Assembly: GCA_001931905.2 (NCBI GenBank)
Contig: MSJI02000920.1
Span: forward strand, 1 to 64,000
Length of the DNA stretch: 64,000 bases
Direction of reading: 5' to 3'
Source: Cladosporium sp. IMV 00045
Lineage: Eukaryota > Ascomycota > Dothideomycetes > Cladosporiales > Cladosporiaceae
Of this stretch, positions 30,737-40,704 are shown in pieces. Position 1 is the first letter of the stretch. Each line of letters starts with the position of its first letter. The notes under the pieces are model-generated. The model did not search any database. It was not told the origin of the DNA and was given only the letters and a program-made list of their open reading frames with translations. Position numbers and translations under genes: made by a program.

Positions 30737-32033
30737 TTACTTCCTGTCAACCATGTAAGCAGGCTGTGGTCGGCTGGCCTCTAAATCCCTGGACTCATGG
30801 TCCCAATCGATAGACTCGGTGGCCATGTGAGCAGACGCACCGTTAGAGTCGCAGCGAGCCATGTCTTTGTCGACTGCAGTCATATGCACATACTTCTCTC
30901 GGTGGCTCTCAGACCTCGGGTTCAGAGGTATCGGAGAGTCTCCACGGTTGGAAGAATCATGCGAATTCTCATTGCTCGAGGACTTGAAATCGTGACGGCT
31001 ATGAGAGCGAATCGAAGAGATCACTCTGTCCATGGGATCGCTCAGATACCTGCGGAAGAAGACGCGCAGAGCCGGTGCGCTGGCGCAGATGATGGAGAGC
31101 TGGATTTCGAGCTGCGCCCAGACGAGGACGTCGAATCCGTCCCAGGTAAGGTCTGTACTGTGGCCAAGTTGGTGAAGGTAGAATGTTCGCACCGAACCTG
31201 CGGCGGTGACAAACAACCCCAAACAGAAGATGACGTTGAGGGCGATCTTTTGTCTTCGTGGCGCTTCGAATTTCCAGAGCATCAGACACGGTAACAGCAC
31301 TGAGTAGAAGTCGCTGACGACGCTCACTACTCCGGAGATGGCGTTGCTCTGTCTCGTGTCGTGACACTTGTATTCTTGGTCGTAGGTTGGGTTCATGGAC
31401 TTCCAGTAGGCCTCAGTCGGTGAGCAGACGAAGATTAGGAGGACGACAAAGGCGATCGCTTGGCAGATAGTGACTACGATCGCGGTAATGATTGCCCACT
31501 CCCACTTGCGATTGTAAGTGCCCTTCGTGAGTCGTCGGTAGAACAGCAAGACTGAACATTTCGTACAGGCTGTTGAGATCAAGAAGATCACTTCTGAGGC
31601 CCAGCCTGACATAGCTAATGGCTCGAAGTGAAGGATGGGGACATCCCAGACGTGTGTCCCAGACCCATATCTTTCCGTACTCAGCAGTGTGAATACAGTG
31701 AAGGCAATTGAAGACAACCAAGCTGGGAGTAGGAATGCCTATAGCTTGTCAGTACACTTTCAGACAGGATGACTGCTCCTATCGCCGTTGTCCCAATGAA
31801 AGTATTTTACGAGAAGAGCGCAACATATGATCAGGACATACATCATCAAGCCCCAGTGGTCCAGCTTGGTTCCTCGCACGCAGCCACAAGCGCAGTACAG
31901 CCGCCACTGAACTGACTGCTTGTAGTATTCCAGCATATACTGGCATCCATGAGTGTCGGTCTGGATCAATGTAATTGGGCTCGGGCCATGAGCTGAACTC
32001 GGTCCCTGCCGTGGGAGAAAAATTCGCGGACAT
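30737..32033 (-). CDS. PTH11-like/SAT4 rhodopsin-fold integral membrane protein
   Basis: Two exons (31842-32033 and 30737-31738) with a 103-nt intron (donor GTATGT, branch GTACTGACAAG) encode 397 aa. Joining the exons restores the family pattern LGLDD-AFLLPAWL, followed by YGSGTHVWDV. Typical rhodopsin-domain elements follow: FLISTACTKCSVLLFYRRL, WKSMNPTYDQEYKC, SVVSDFYSVLLPCLML and QLEIQLSIICASAPALR. About seven helices are present, then a polar C-terminal tail rich in Ser/Arg/His. Members are proposed G-protein-coupled receptors in fungi (PTH11 of Pyricularia is the named example). This one lacks a CFEM domain, and its ligand is unknown. Confidence 0.82.
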
Positions 32034-33119
32034 CGCCGAATGTTAAACAAGACTTCAACACAGCAATTGATCTGTTATGAAAATGGTTACAGCCACCATG
32101 CTGAACCGGAGGCGACTCGGCCATAATATATCCATCTTGCAATGCTCCCTGGTACACGAGCTGAGCTCTCAAATGACACACCCACACTCTCTTGCTGCGA
32201 GGATATACTCGAGAGGAAAAGACCAAGCAAGGGTAACATCATCCTTGTTGATGCAGGTGCGCTGAAGTCGTCGTCGGCACGATCGCGGCACTCGGATCTG
32301 AAGATCCAGATTTGCAGATGTTCAGCTCGTTATGGATCCGGTAGGTCGCATTTCACCGAATGGGTCAAGACCAGTTTCGCTAGCTGCTTTAATCCCTGCA
32401 ATTCAAGCATAATTCGAGTTTCGTATGAACCCGTAACGCAACTCCGGTCGAACCTGCATTGATTGAACGCACTACTGAACGACCTAGATATGCAGCTACG
32501 ACAGTTATCGGTATCCAGGTGGCCCTGATGGGGTAGGTTTCGTGTACTGAGGTGCCCTAACTTGAAATGCAATAGGTCGTCAGTGTACACGCGATGGCTC
32601 TATTTCTTATAGAGAACTCATGCCCTGCAAACCCTATTGCGCTCATTTCTCTAGTTTCGGGCATTAACCTCAACATAGCTTTGGTAGGCGAAGATGGCCA
32701 ACAAAGCAATGATGTGATTCATAGAGTTGGTCCGATCATGCATGTAAGCAAATATGGTAACTGCGTGGGAACATCATGCCACACATTCGCAACAAACGAA
32801 AGCGCCCAGATGCATCGATCTCGTGAATGGGGCAGATTGGATCGATCCCGAGTACTCGAAACAAGATTGGCTTTGAGCAGTCTCTGTTACAGCGATGCAG
32901 CTACCGTCATCGCTGGTACCTCAGTTCCTGGTAACCAACACCGAGATGGAAAATCTCGAGTCTCCGATACACGTATGCTGCTATGCTTGCCGCTCGTGCC
33001 GTCATCAATCGATTTGCCATTGAAACATTGGTAAACTGAACCCCTCGTCATCCTCTTCTCGCATTCATCTCGGCTGCCAATTCCCATGATCCTCATCTTT
33101 GATCGACCGGCAGGAACCC
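32034..33119. other. Intergenic region, no gene seen
   Basis: 1.1 kb upstream of the PTH11-like gene and downstream of the coiled-coil gene. Frames on both strands are short and of poor composition. Confidence 0.5.
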
Positions 33120-33734
33120 TCAAGACTCCTTCTCCTCAGCCTTCTCCTTCAACGTCGCGATCTCGTCCTGCAAAGCTTTGATCACAAATCCGTCCTTCTC
33201 CCTCTCCCGTCTGACGGCCTCGTCCACGCTCGCTTGCCAGCACAGACCGATGGTCTCGCTGCCCTGACGCATTGCTTCCGCCTTCCATTTCTCCGCCTGG
33301 GTCTTCCAGCTCTCGATCTGCTGCGTCATGATCACTCGTTCTCCCGGTGGCAGCGGGCGCGACGCATCCCTGATGCCGTCCAAGTACTCTTTGGCGTGGT
33401 CTTCCGGGCGGCTTGAGAGTTCATTCACCTTCTCCGTGAGGGTGGCGATCTGGCGCCTGAGGGGCCCCTCGCCCTCGGCGAGCTTGAGGCGGAGGTCGTG
33501 AATCTGCCGCTTAAGCGGCTCGTTGCTTCTGCGCTCGTTCTCGAGCTGGCGGCGGGTGCGTTGTAGTTCCTCGCGCAGCTCCTGGTGCTCGAGGGTGGTG
33601 CCGTTGAGGGAGGCGGTGCCGTTCTCGCGCCCCGGCATGCTTGAAACCTCGCGTACTGCGAGGTCGAGGGCTTCGGCGCCAGCATCTCTGGCGGCGGTCG
33701 TGCTGGGGGCGATGGTATGCCCGTTGGTCGCCAT
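33120..33734 (-). CDS. Hypothetical coiled-coil protein
   Basis: Single exon, 204 aa. The N-terminal 45 residues are Ala/Thr-rich and probably disordered. From about residue 48 to the C-terminus the sequence is heptad-rich and charged (EHQELREELQRTRRQLENERR; RLKLAEGEGPLRRQIATLTEKV; IKALQDEIATLKEKAEEKES), broken by a Pro-rich turn near LPPGERV. No catalytic motif or family is recognised. A structural or adaptor role is a guess. Confidence 0.65.
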   Translation of the reverse strand: MATNGHTIAPSTTAARDAGAEALDLAVREVSSMPGRENGTASLNGTTLEHQELREELQRTRRQLENERRSNEPLKRQIHDLRLKLAEGEGPLRRQIATLTEKVNELSSRPEDHAKEYLDGIRDASRPLPPGERVIMTQQIESWKTQAEKWKAEAMRQGSETIGLCWQASVDEAVRREREKDGFVIKALQDEIATLKEKAEEKES

Positions 33735-34430
33735 CTTGGACCGAGGAGAAGGTGTGCTATCCTAACGCTAGTGCGCTCGTGAGTGTTCCCTGACAAGATT
33801 TTGCTCACCGTTCTGCGACCGATTGTCGTTGGTGGCGATGATGCTACCAACACGCCACGATTGCCCGATTCAGATACAACAAAGGAGATAGAGAAATTAA
33901 TACTTACGGTTGATAGTCTGAGCGACGGTGGGAGCGAAGGCGGATGTCGATGTGGTCTGTACGAGGTGCTGCCGGCGTCGTCGGTTTGAATCTGTAGTGT
34001 CTGTATTGAGGAAGTAACGTCAAGCTCGATCTTGAAACAAATCTTAAAAGGAAGGAAGTGAAGTATCAACAACATTTGTAGGAAGGAGCGACCTAGCTTG
34101 GTGACGCATCAGAAACTCCCACGTTCACTGTAGCACTTAGCCATATCACACTCCCTCTTGTTATCATAACCAAACATGTTCTATTGAATATTGGAAATCT
34201 TGATGTTGTATGTATAGTTGAAGAGAAAGTCAGGAGTCCATTCTTGTTTGCGTCCTCGATGTTGTTGATGTCGTTGCGGGGATTAACCCTGCTTTAGCCA
34301 AATTAGGCAGGAACTCAGACATCGCAATGCGACACAAAACAAACACACCGACAGACAATACTACAGCCACTTCACTTCACTTTTCTCCTCCAAGAGCGAC
34401 AAGCTCACGGAATAGTGAGGTCATATCAGA
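33735..34430. promoter_or_regulatory. Divergent upstream region of two genes
   Basis: 696 bp between the divergent starts of the coiled-coil and Ser/Pro-rich protein genes. No named element was seen. Confidence 0.4.
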
Positions 34431-36097
34431 ATGGCAACCCCAAGTCGACTGCCCTCGACTCGCCGCCCTCCTGGAGCGGCGGCTGGCCGGAGCAGACCGA
34501 CTTCAATGATCGAGGTACCACTCGAAGATCCCATGGAATGAAGAAGTAATTGGCGCTGAACGCTCGACAGCCTGGATTCTCCGGTCTTCCCACGCCTACC
34601 AAGACCTCGCCGAAATCAAGACGTATGAGTACGTTGCCGCAAGCCACACGAGGAAATACTACAGAACAAGAGGCGGACCACGATGTTGGAGAACGGGAGA
34701 ATAGAGATCCAGATATGGCGCAGAAGGATGGCGCGGAGGATGCGACGGCAGAGAGCGCGCGACAGGCGGATAGAAGAGCTATGCCTCCACCCTCAAAACT
34801 CTCTCGAGGTTTGTCCACGAGGTTGCCAGGGTCAAGCCAATTAGGACGAGCACCATCGGTAAAGTCGCATACTCGGACGCAATCAGTGCAAAATGGATTG
34901 CCTTCCGCGAGACCCGAAGCACAACGCAGCTCCACCACCACTCCAGCCATGCTTGCGGCTCGTCTTGCGGCCACCGAGTCGGGCGTGAAGCGAGCACCTT
35001 CAACAGCAACCGCCTTCCCAGCGACCAAATCGACAGGCCTTGCACGCTCGTCGAGTGTCAAGACTTCACAACCGAAAACACACAGTCGCAATAGTAGTAT
35101 TACTTCGACGACTCCTACATCCACCACTGGACTTCGACGTACGAATAGTGTGCGACCACAGTCAATTAGCACCTCATCCGCCAACCAAACACCTGTTGCA
35201 CTGTCGCCGACCTCTCCGCGGAAGGGATTGGACCTTCGACCTAGTGGCAGATCACAATTACCGCCACCTTCAAAGCCCGCATTCAGCACATACCAGCAGC
35301 ACTATTCACCAGCCAAAGCGTCTCTTCCCAAACCTCCTGTGCCTGCTTCACGACAAGCAAAACCCGCGCCAAATTCCGAGGAAGATCTTACAATTCCCTT
35401 CGACGTGGCTAAGCAGCAGATCGAGCTGCTACAGCTGTCCCTGCTCCATGAAGCCTCGGGGGAGACACTCAGTCAATACTCAGACGACGCGAAGAGCAAG
35501 CTCGGAAAGAAACATGCAAAACTACGCCAAGAGCTCGAAGCCATCCGCGCAGCCGAGACAGCGCAGCAAAAAGTGGCAAACCTAGCAGCACTACAAGCGT
35601 GGTGTCCTGACCCATCTTTTCTGGCGGAGAATCTACAAGTGCTCGCGCGCGTACACAAGGACATCGTTGCAATCACACATCCGGATAGCAGATACACAGA
35701 GTTGCTCCATGCCTTTGAAGACTGGGTCGCTGGCGCCGAAGACACGATCTCAGGCCACACTCACAGCTTTGTCAAGCCGCTGCCTGGCTCGTGGAGGGAG
35801 GCACACGCATCTACTGCATTAAAAATACGCTCGTTACAGCGTGAGATGGCAACCCTATCTCCAGCGCCTGAAGAGGAGGGCGAGGGTGGCATGAGCACAA
35901 GTCTGCACGTTCTACTAAATTCGTGTCGATCACTAGTCGACGGTATTCTGCGCGAGTTGGACATGATGGCAAAGTTGGAAAAGGAGTTGCTTGGACAGGA
36001 AAACACAAGAATCAACAGCGCCGTGAGTGGGCTGAAGCTAGGTGACAGCTCTAGTAATGCTTGGGTGCCAGCGTGGCAGAAGACTGCGAGATCGTGA
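34431..36097 (+). CDS. Ser/Pro-rich basic protein with C-terminal helical region (HAUS8-like?)
   Basis: Two exons (34431-34514 and 34571-36097; intron 56 nt) encode 536 aa. Exon 1 begins MATPSRLPSTRRPPGAAAG, and the splice joins SMIE to PGFSGLPTPT. Residues about 1-290 are low-complexity, basic and rich in Ser, Thr, Pro and Arg, like microtubule-binding tails. The rest is helical: a short conserved-looking element (FDVAKQQIELLQLSLLHEAS) starts a coiled-coil domain running to WVPAWQK at the C-terminus. A basic disordered half plus an LLQLSLLH-type element recalls augmin subunit 8 (HAUS8/QWRF). That assignment is weak and untested; otherwise it is a conserved fungal protein of unknown function. 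Confidence 0.75.
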
Positions 36098-36266
36098 GAT
36101 TGTTATTTCCTGTGGCTGAATTATCGTTTGCTTTAGGATACCCAGATTGAAGCGTTTAGAATGAAATGCATTATCTCTAGCAGAAAACAGTGACTTGCTC
36201 GATCTAGGAAGCGTCGTGCTTGCAATCATGAAGCCTTTCCATGAACGCCAAATTGCTTCTTACTCA

Positions 36267-37675
36267 TCACGAGCTCAAGGACGCACGGTAGTACTGAGTA
36301 AAGTCATACATGACCGCATTCTGCTTCTATCGAACAAGTCAGCCAAACATCTCAACTCACAAGCAGACCCTCGACTCACCTCGGCCATCTCCCTCGCAAA
36401 CTCACGATCCGTTTCCGCCTTCCTGATCGCCTGGAAGAACTCATCCTTCTCTATATCTTCGGGCGCCGGACGCCACAACCGCTGCAGATTCCCGCTCGAA
36501 ACCGGATCGATGACGTTCCAGTACATCTCCCTGCGGATCTCATCGTACTTATCAAGAATAGAATCGTCTGCCTGCCCAGAGTGGATGCCATAGAGGCAGT
36601 CGAACAAGCCTCCGACGTCCGCGAAGCCGCCCGTTAGACCCATGCCGCCGCTGTGGAGGGGATGTCAGACTCGACCGATAGACTCCGAGTAATAAAGTCA
36701 AAACTCACAATGGATTGCACAGATGCGCAGCATCAGCAGCAAGCAAAAACCTGCCACTCCGGAACGTCTCCGCGCATCTCTGATGGATCTTGTAAGGGCT
36801 GAAGTTGACGATATTGTACTCGCTCGGCTCAGGGGCGCCTGGCACGAACTGCTTGAATTTCTCCGGTTGGCGTTCCAGCATCTCATCGCGTGTGAGATTG
36901 CCTTGCTCACCGTAGGTGATACGCAACAACCCGTCGTTGGCGATCTGGGCGATCATGGGGAAGTGCTCGGGGCTGACGAGGAAGTTGGTGCTTTGCCAGC
37001 CGTATTTGGATAGGCCGGGATAGTACGTCTGTGAAGGGGGAGGGTTAGCATTGGATCTTTGTGTTGAAGCAGTCGATTGAAAAGTCATACATTCGTCGCC
37101 ACAATCTGCACATCCCAAGTCTTCCCAGGAAACTTGCCAGCTCCAAACAGCTCCCTTCGGACCTTACTGTTGCCTCCATCGCATCCCACGATATAGTCAG
37201 CATGCATCCTCATCTCGCCCTTCTCAGTCTTCACATTAACATAAGCACGCCCCTCATCCTGCCCCAGCCCCGTCACCTCATGACCCAACAACGTTTGCGC
37301 ACTCTCGCAACGATCCAGATGAGACTGCAACAGCGGCAGCAAAGCATCCAATGGCAACGAAAGCCGTCGATGCTCTTTCGGCATATCGTCGTCGATAATC
37401 TGGCAAATTTGCGTCCCGTCCGCATGCCGCCATGACATGCCGTTGGCGTGGAAAGCTTCTCTCTCGACATCTTCGAGGATCCCTGCACGGGCGAACTCGT
37501 GGAGTGATGGGAAACCGTAGTACGAGGCGCGTGGTTGCCGGTCGAGCTCATGACTTTTTTCCAGAACTGTGACTTTGATTCCTTTTCTGGCCAGAAGGAG
37601 GGAGAGGAGGAGGCCTGAGGGCCCGGCTCCGACTATGAGTATGTTGAAGTCATCTCTTGCTTGGGGAGAGGCCAT
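36267..37675 (-). CDS. FAD-dependent (class A flavoprotein) monooxygenase
   Basis: Four exons (37091-37675, 36709-37028, 36380-36650, 36267-36326; introns 62, 58 and 53 nt) encode 411 aa with the frame kept throughout. The N-terminal Rossmann motif is [21 protein letters not shown], followed by [16 protein letters not shown]. The DG motif region is [19 protein letters not shown]. The third FAD motif, normally GDAAH, reads [18 protein letters not shown]. The family (PHBH/salicylate hydroxylase-like) hydroxylates aromatic or polyketide substrates with NAD(P)H and oxygen. With no biosynthetic genes nearby, a stand-alone catabolic or detoxifying role is likely, but the substrate is unknown. The start at MASPQARDD was preferred over an upstream ATG because the Rossmann strand begins soon after it. 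Confidence 0.88.
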
Positions 37676-38046
37676 GGCTGTGAGTGATGGAACAATTGTT
37701 TGTATGGTATGTTGTTCGACACGAATGGAAGTTGACTGCACTTGTTATTTGATTGCTTTGAGAGTTGGCCACCCTACTCCAGTGAAATCATATACTACTT
37801 CATGTGTAACGTCTCCGCACGAACTACTGCAGGGCCTCACATCATTGTGGATGCCCGGCAATTGAGTGGTATACACGATGCGGCACGGATCGAGGTTGTT
37901 CGCCGGTGCCGAGCGATGTCTCTCAGTGCACGCTTTCTCGTCCAACCCTGATCCGCTCTCCCAACCAAGCAAAAACACCTTCCTGCCTCGCCTGCATTGT
38001 GGCATCGTTCAAGAAACAGCAGACAGAGCAAAAGCAAAAAGATACT
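37676..38046. other. Intergenic between the monooxygenase and tRNA-Thr
   Basis: No further gene seen. Confidence 0.5.
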
Positions 38047-38118
38047 GCCCTAAGACGGAGTCGAACCGGCGACCTCGTCATTACTAGTGACGCGCTCTAC
38101 CAACTGAGCTATCAGGGC
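38047..38118 (-). tRNA. tRNA-Thr(AGT)
   Basis: 72 nt without an intron. The acceptor pairs GCCCTGA with TTAGGGC. The D arm is GCTCAGTTGGTAGAGC, the anticodon stem-loop CGTCA-CTAGTAA-TGACG (anticodon AGT), and the T arm GCCGG-TTCGACT-CCGTC has one C:T mismatch. All positions fit a cytosolic eukaryotic tRNA-Thr. Confidence 0.93.
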
Positions 38119-38605
38119 TTAATGTCCTCATTCAAGATCATCAAAGATTGCTGGATGGCAATTGGCAGGATATGGTTTGTGTCAAATATATGCCATAGCC
38201 ATGGTTCAGATAAGGTGCAGAGCAAAGGCGCTCAGCGAATGGGTCTAACAAGAACATTTTTGATGTTATGCTATAAAGTAGGGAGAAAATCTGTGTCTTT
38301 GGCGGCAAGTAAAAGGACTGAAACGCCATCTACCGCCAGCAAGATAGAAGCAGATTGTGCGCTCTTTGTATCACTACCCCGTAGATCGCTCCATTCTCTA
38401 GTTCTAGCTCTCTAAACCCATTCCCAACGATAACCCAATAGCCCAAGATGCAATTTCGATATAACGGCAAAGAAAAGAATAACGCCACACAAGAAAAGGA
38501 AAAGGGGGTATTTTCCCATTACCAAGATAAGACAAAACCAACCGCCACCAGTCCCGAGAACAAAAGAAAAGATCGACAAACGATTATACAGCGACAAGAG
38601 CGTCC
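38119..38605. other. Intergenic between tRNA-Thr and the acidic conserved protein
   Basis: No gene seen; probably the 3' UTR of the minus-strand gene to the right. Confidence 0.5.
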
Positions 38606-39742
38606 TCAAGCCTCAACGCTCTGCGCCAGGCTCTCCCGCAAAGAATTGCACAGGTCGTCAAACCCGCTGACCACGTCCTGGCATTCGTTCTTGCAAAACC
38701 CATCTCTTATCCTCTGCTCCCAGGGACTCCTCGAGAGCTCCTCCCTGGCCGTGTCGGCGTGTTCTCGCTCGCGTCTCAGATCCGCGACCATCGTCTGGGT
38801 GGTCCGCAGGTGCCTCGAAGCCGCGTTTGTGGTCTGCTTGCCCATCTGCAGCGTGTCCGTTAACCCCGCGAGGGCTTGCACTGTCGCTTCCGTGTCGCGG
38901 CTTAGTTTCTGAAGGCCGATGAGCGCGGCTGTGTCCGGTCGAGGGAGCGAGGCGAGAAGCGTTTCTATGAGAGGGAGCGATTCTTCCACAGATTCCAGAT
39001 CCAAAGGCGCGGAGAAGATGAAGGGCGAGTAGAGACTTGCGCCCAGAGTTTGCAGCGTCTTCGTCTCTTTCCCCAGATGTGTCGACATACTGTTTGTGCT
39101 TGTGTTGAGGCGCTGTGCGCCGGATTCCAACGCTGACTGGTTGCCGAGATCGTGCATGAGAGGGAGGACGCGCGCGATGAGCGGGTCGGCGGAGGCGTCT
39201 GAGTATTGAGCCATGCGGTGGACGGCGTTGATGCAATCTTCCAACTCTGGGGACAGACGTTCCTCGAGTTCGTCTTCTTCAGTCTCGTCGGGAGGCTTCT
39301 CGTTCTGGGCGAACGGTTTGCTGAAGTTCTTGATGTGTGAGGGTGAGTTCTTTTTCGAGGAGTAGGAGACATCTATGCCGGAATCGCGGGCGCCTTCGAC
39401 CGTCTCGTCTTGTGTTTTTTGCTGTTTGTCGGCGCTGTCGAGCGCATCTTCGGTCGTTCCTTCCTCGTATTCCTCATCATCCGAAAGCTGGTCAAGCTCG
39501 TCGGCGAGGTTGCCCATGCCACCACCGGTGCCACCTCCTTCCGCAGGCGTGGCAGAGTTTTGTGAGAAGTTGGACACAATCGAAGAACGATGCCTTGACC
39601 GTGGGGTTACTGGACTTCGATCGTGGTTGGAGGAGAAGCTGGAATTGCGCCTCCTGAGGTCTTCCCGGTACGAATTTGTGGGCGATGTGTCTATGGGCGT
39701 GATGTAGTTGTGTATAGGCGACAAGGGAGGTGTAGAGGCCAT
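38606..39742 (-). CDS. Conserved hypothetical protein with acidic linker and helical C-terminus
   Basis: Single exon, 378 aa from MASTPPLSPIHNYIT. The first 150 residues are Ser/Arg-rich, then acidic (DELDQLSDDEEYEEGTTEDA), and probably disordered with many phosphorylation-type SP/TP sites. From about residue 165 the protein is helical and well ordered (LEDCINAVHRMAQYSDASADPL; LESVEESLPLIETLLASL; TQTMVADLRREREHADTAREEL), ending with paired Cys (FCKNECQDV). I recognise no named domain. An ATG 22 codons upstream was set aside because the added residues are His/Arg-rich and 5'-UTR-like. Confidence 0.7.
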   Translation of the reverse strand: MASTPPLSPIHNYITPIDTSPTNSYREDLRRRNSSFSSNHDRSPVTPRSRHRSSIVSNFSQNSATPAEGGGTGGGMGNLADELDQLSDDEEYEEGTTEDALDSADKQQKTQDETVEGARDSGIDVSYSSKKNSPSHIKNFSKPFAQNEKPPDETEEDELEERLSPELEDCINAVHRMAQYSDASADPLIARVLPLMHDLGNQSALESGAQRLNTSTNSMSTHLGKETKTLQTLGASLYSPFIFSAPLDLESVEESLPLIETLLASLPRPDTAALIGLQKLSRDTEATVQALAGLTDTLQMGKQTTNAASRHLRTTQTMVADLRREREHADTAREELSRSPWEQRIRDGFCKNECQDVVSGFDDLCNSLRESLAQSVEA

Positions 39743-40704
39743 TTTGTGTAGATCGTGACGGTGGTTGGGCGTATGCGTTGCGTGTAAGTGGCCTTTGCGG
39801 TGTGGCACCCGGACTTCGGGGTGGTGGTGGGCGTGAAGGTGGACGTGCGGGATTCGAGAGGTCTTATATTATAGTTCGTGAGGAGAGTCGTCAATTGTGC
39901 GGTTGTATGAGTAATTGGAGAATGGGATATTGGTTGGTTTGTTGATTTTTGGCTTGGGTCGCCAAACAAAGTTCCCTAAAGTCCACTGCAGAAGGTAGTC
40001 ACTGCTGTGCGCGGGCAGGGATATGTCATTTACCTGAAGCCGCGACTTGCGCTCCGACTGCCTGACGAACCTGAGACAGACAACAGATACACCAAGACAA
40101 TTTTACGTCACGCCAACTTTGAAAAATACATATATGCATACATATATTCATCATTTAATGTATGAGCTGTGATTACATGACGAAAGCTCTTGATGCATGT
40201 CGAGCATATTGACCTTTGTTACACTAATGATTCAGATAAGAGCCTCGGCCATTGATTTATTTAGTGGAAGTTTAGGAACAGATCAGACAACATGTAGGTA
40301 ATCAACTTCGTTAATATTGGTGCAGCCGTGAGGCTTTGATGCGTCTTCCTTTCTGTCGTGACAAGTAAATGGCAAGAGTCATCCTATGTCCAAACCCGCT
40401 ATACGACCGAAAGACATATCAACAGGAAGCAGGAGAAAGAAGCTATTAGAAGAAATATCGACGGCGGAAAAAAAAGTATGAAATGATATCGAATTGAGAT
40501 ATATGCCTCATCAGGTCATGTTGGGGTATTAAGGAAGAAAGGAAGAAAACGAACTACGAAAGGATCCAGAAAATAGGGCCAGCCTGTCATTATGTGCGTG
40601 GTATCATTCGTAAGTGTTCGAGAGAAAAGGCATGATCGTAATGGGAGAAGAGGAGAAGACGTTCGCCGGCGAAGAAGAGGAGACAGATATCCAGATCGTG
40701 TTCC
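39743..40704. other. Intergenic region, no gene seen
   Basis: 962 bp upstream of the acidic protein gene. AT-rich near 40110-40340, with a tatatgcatacatatattcat stretch. Confidence 0.5.

Noticed and set aside
34426..35289. A 287-codon minus-strand frame
   Set aside because: Antisense to the Ser/Pro-rich protein; the coding strand gives a consistent spliced product.
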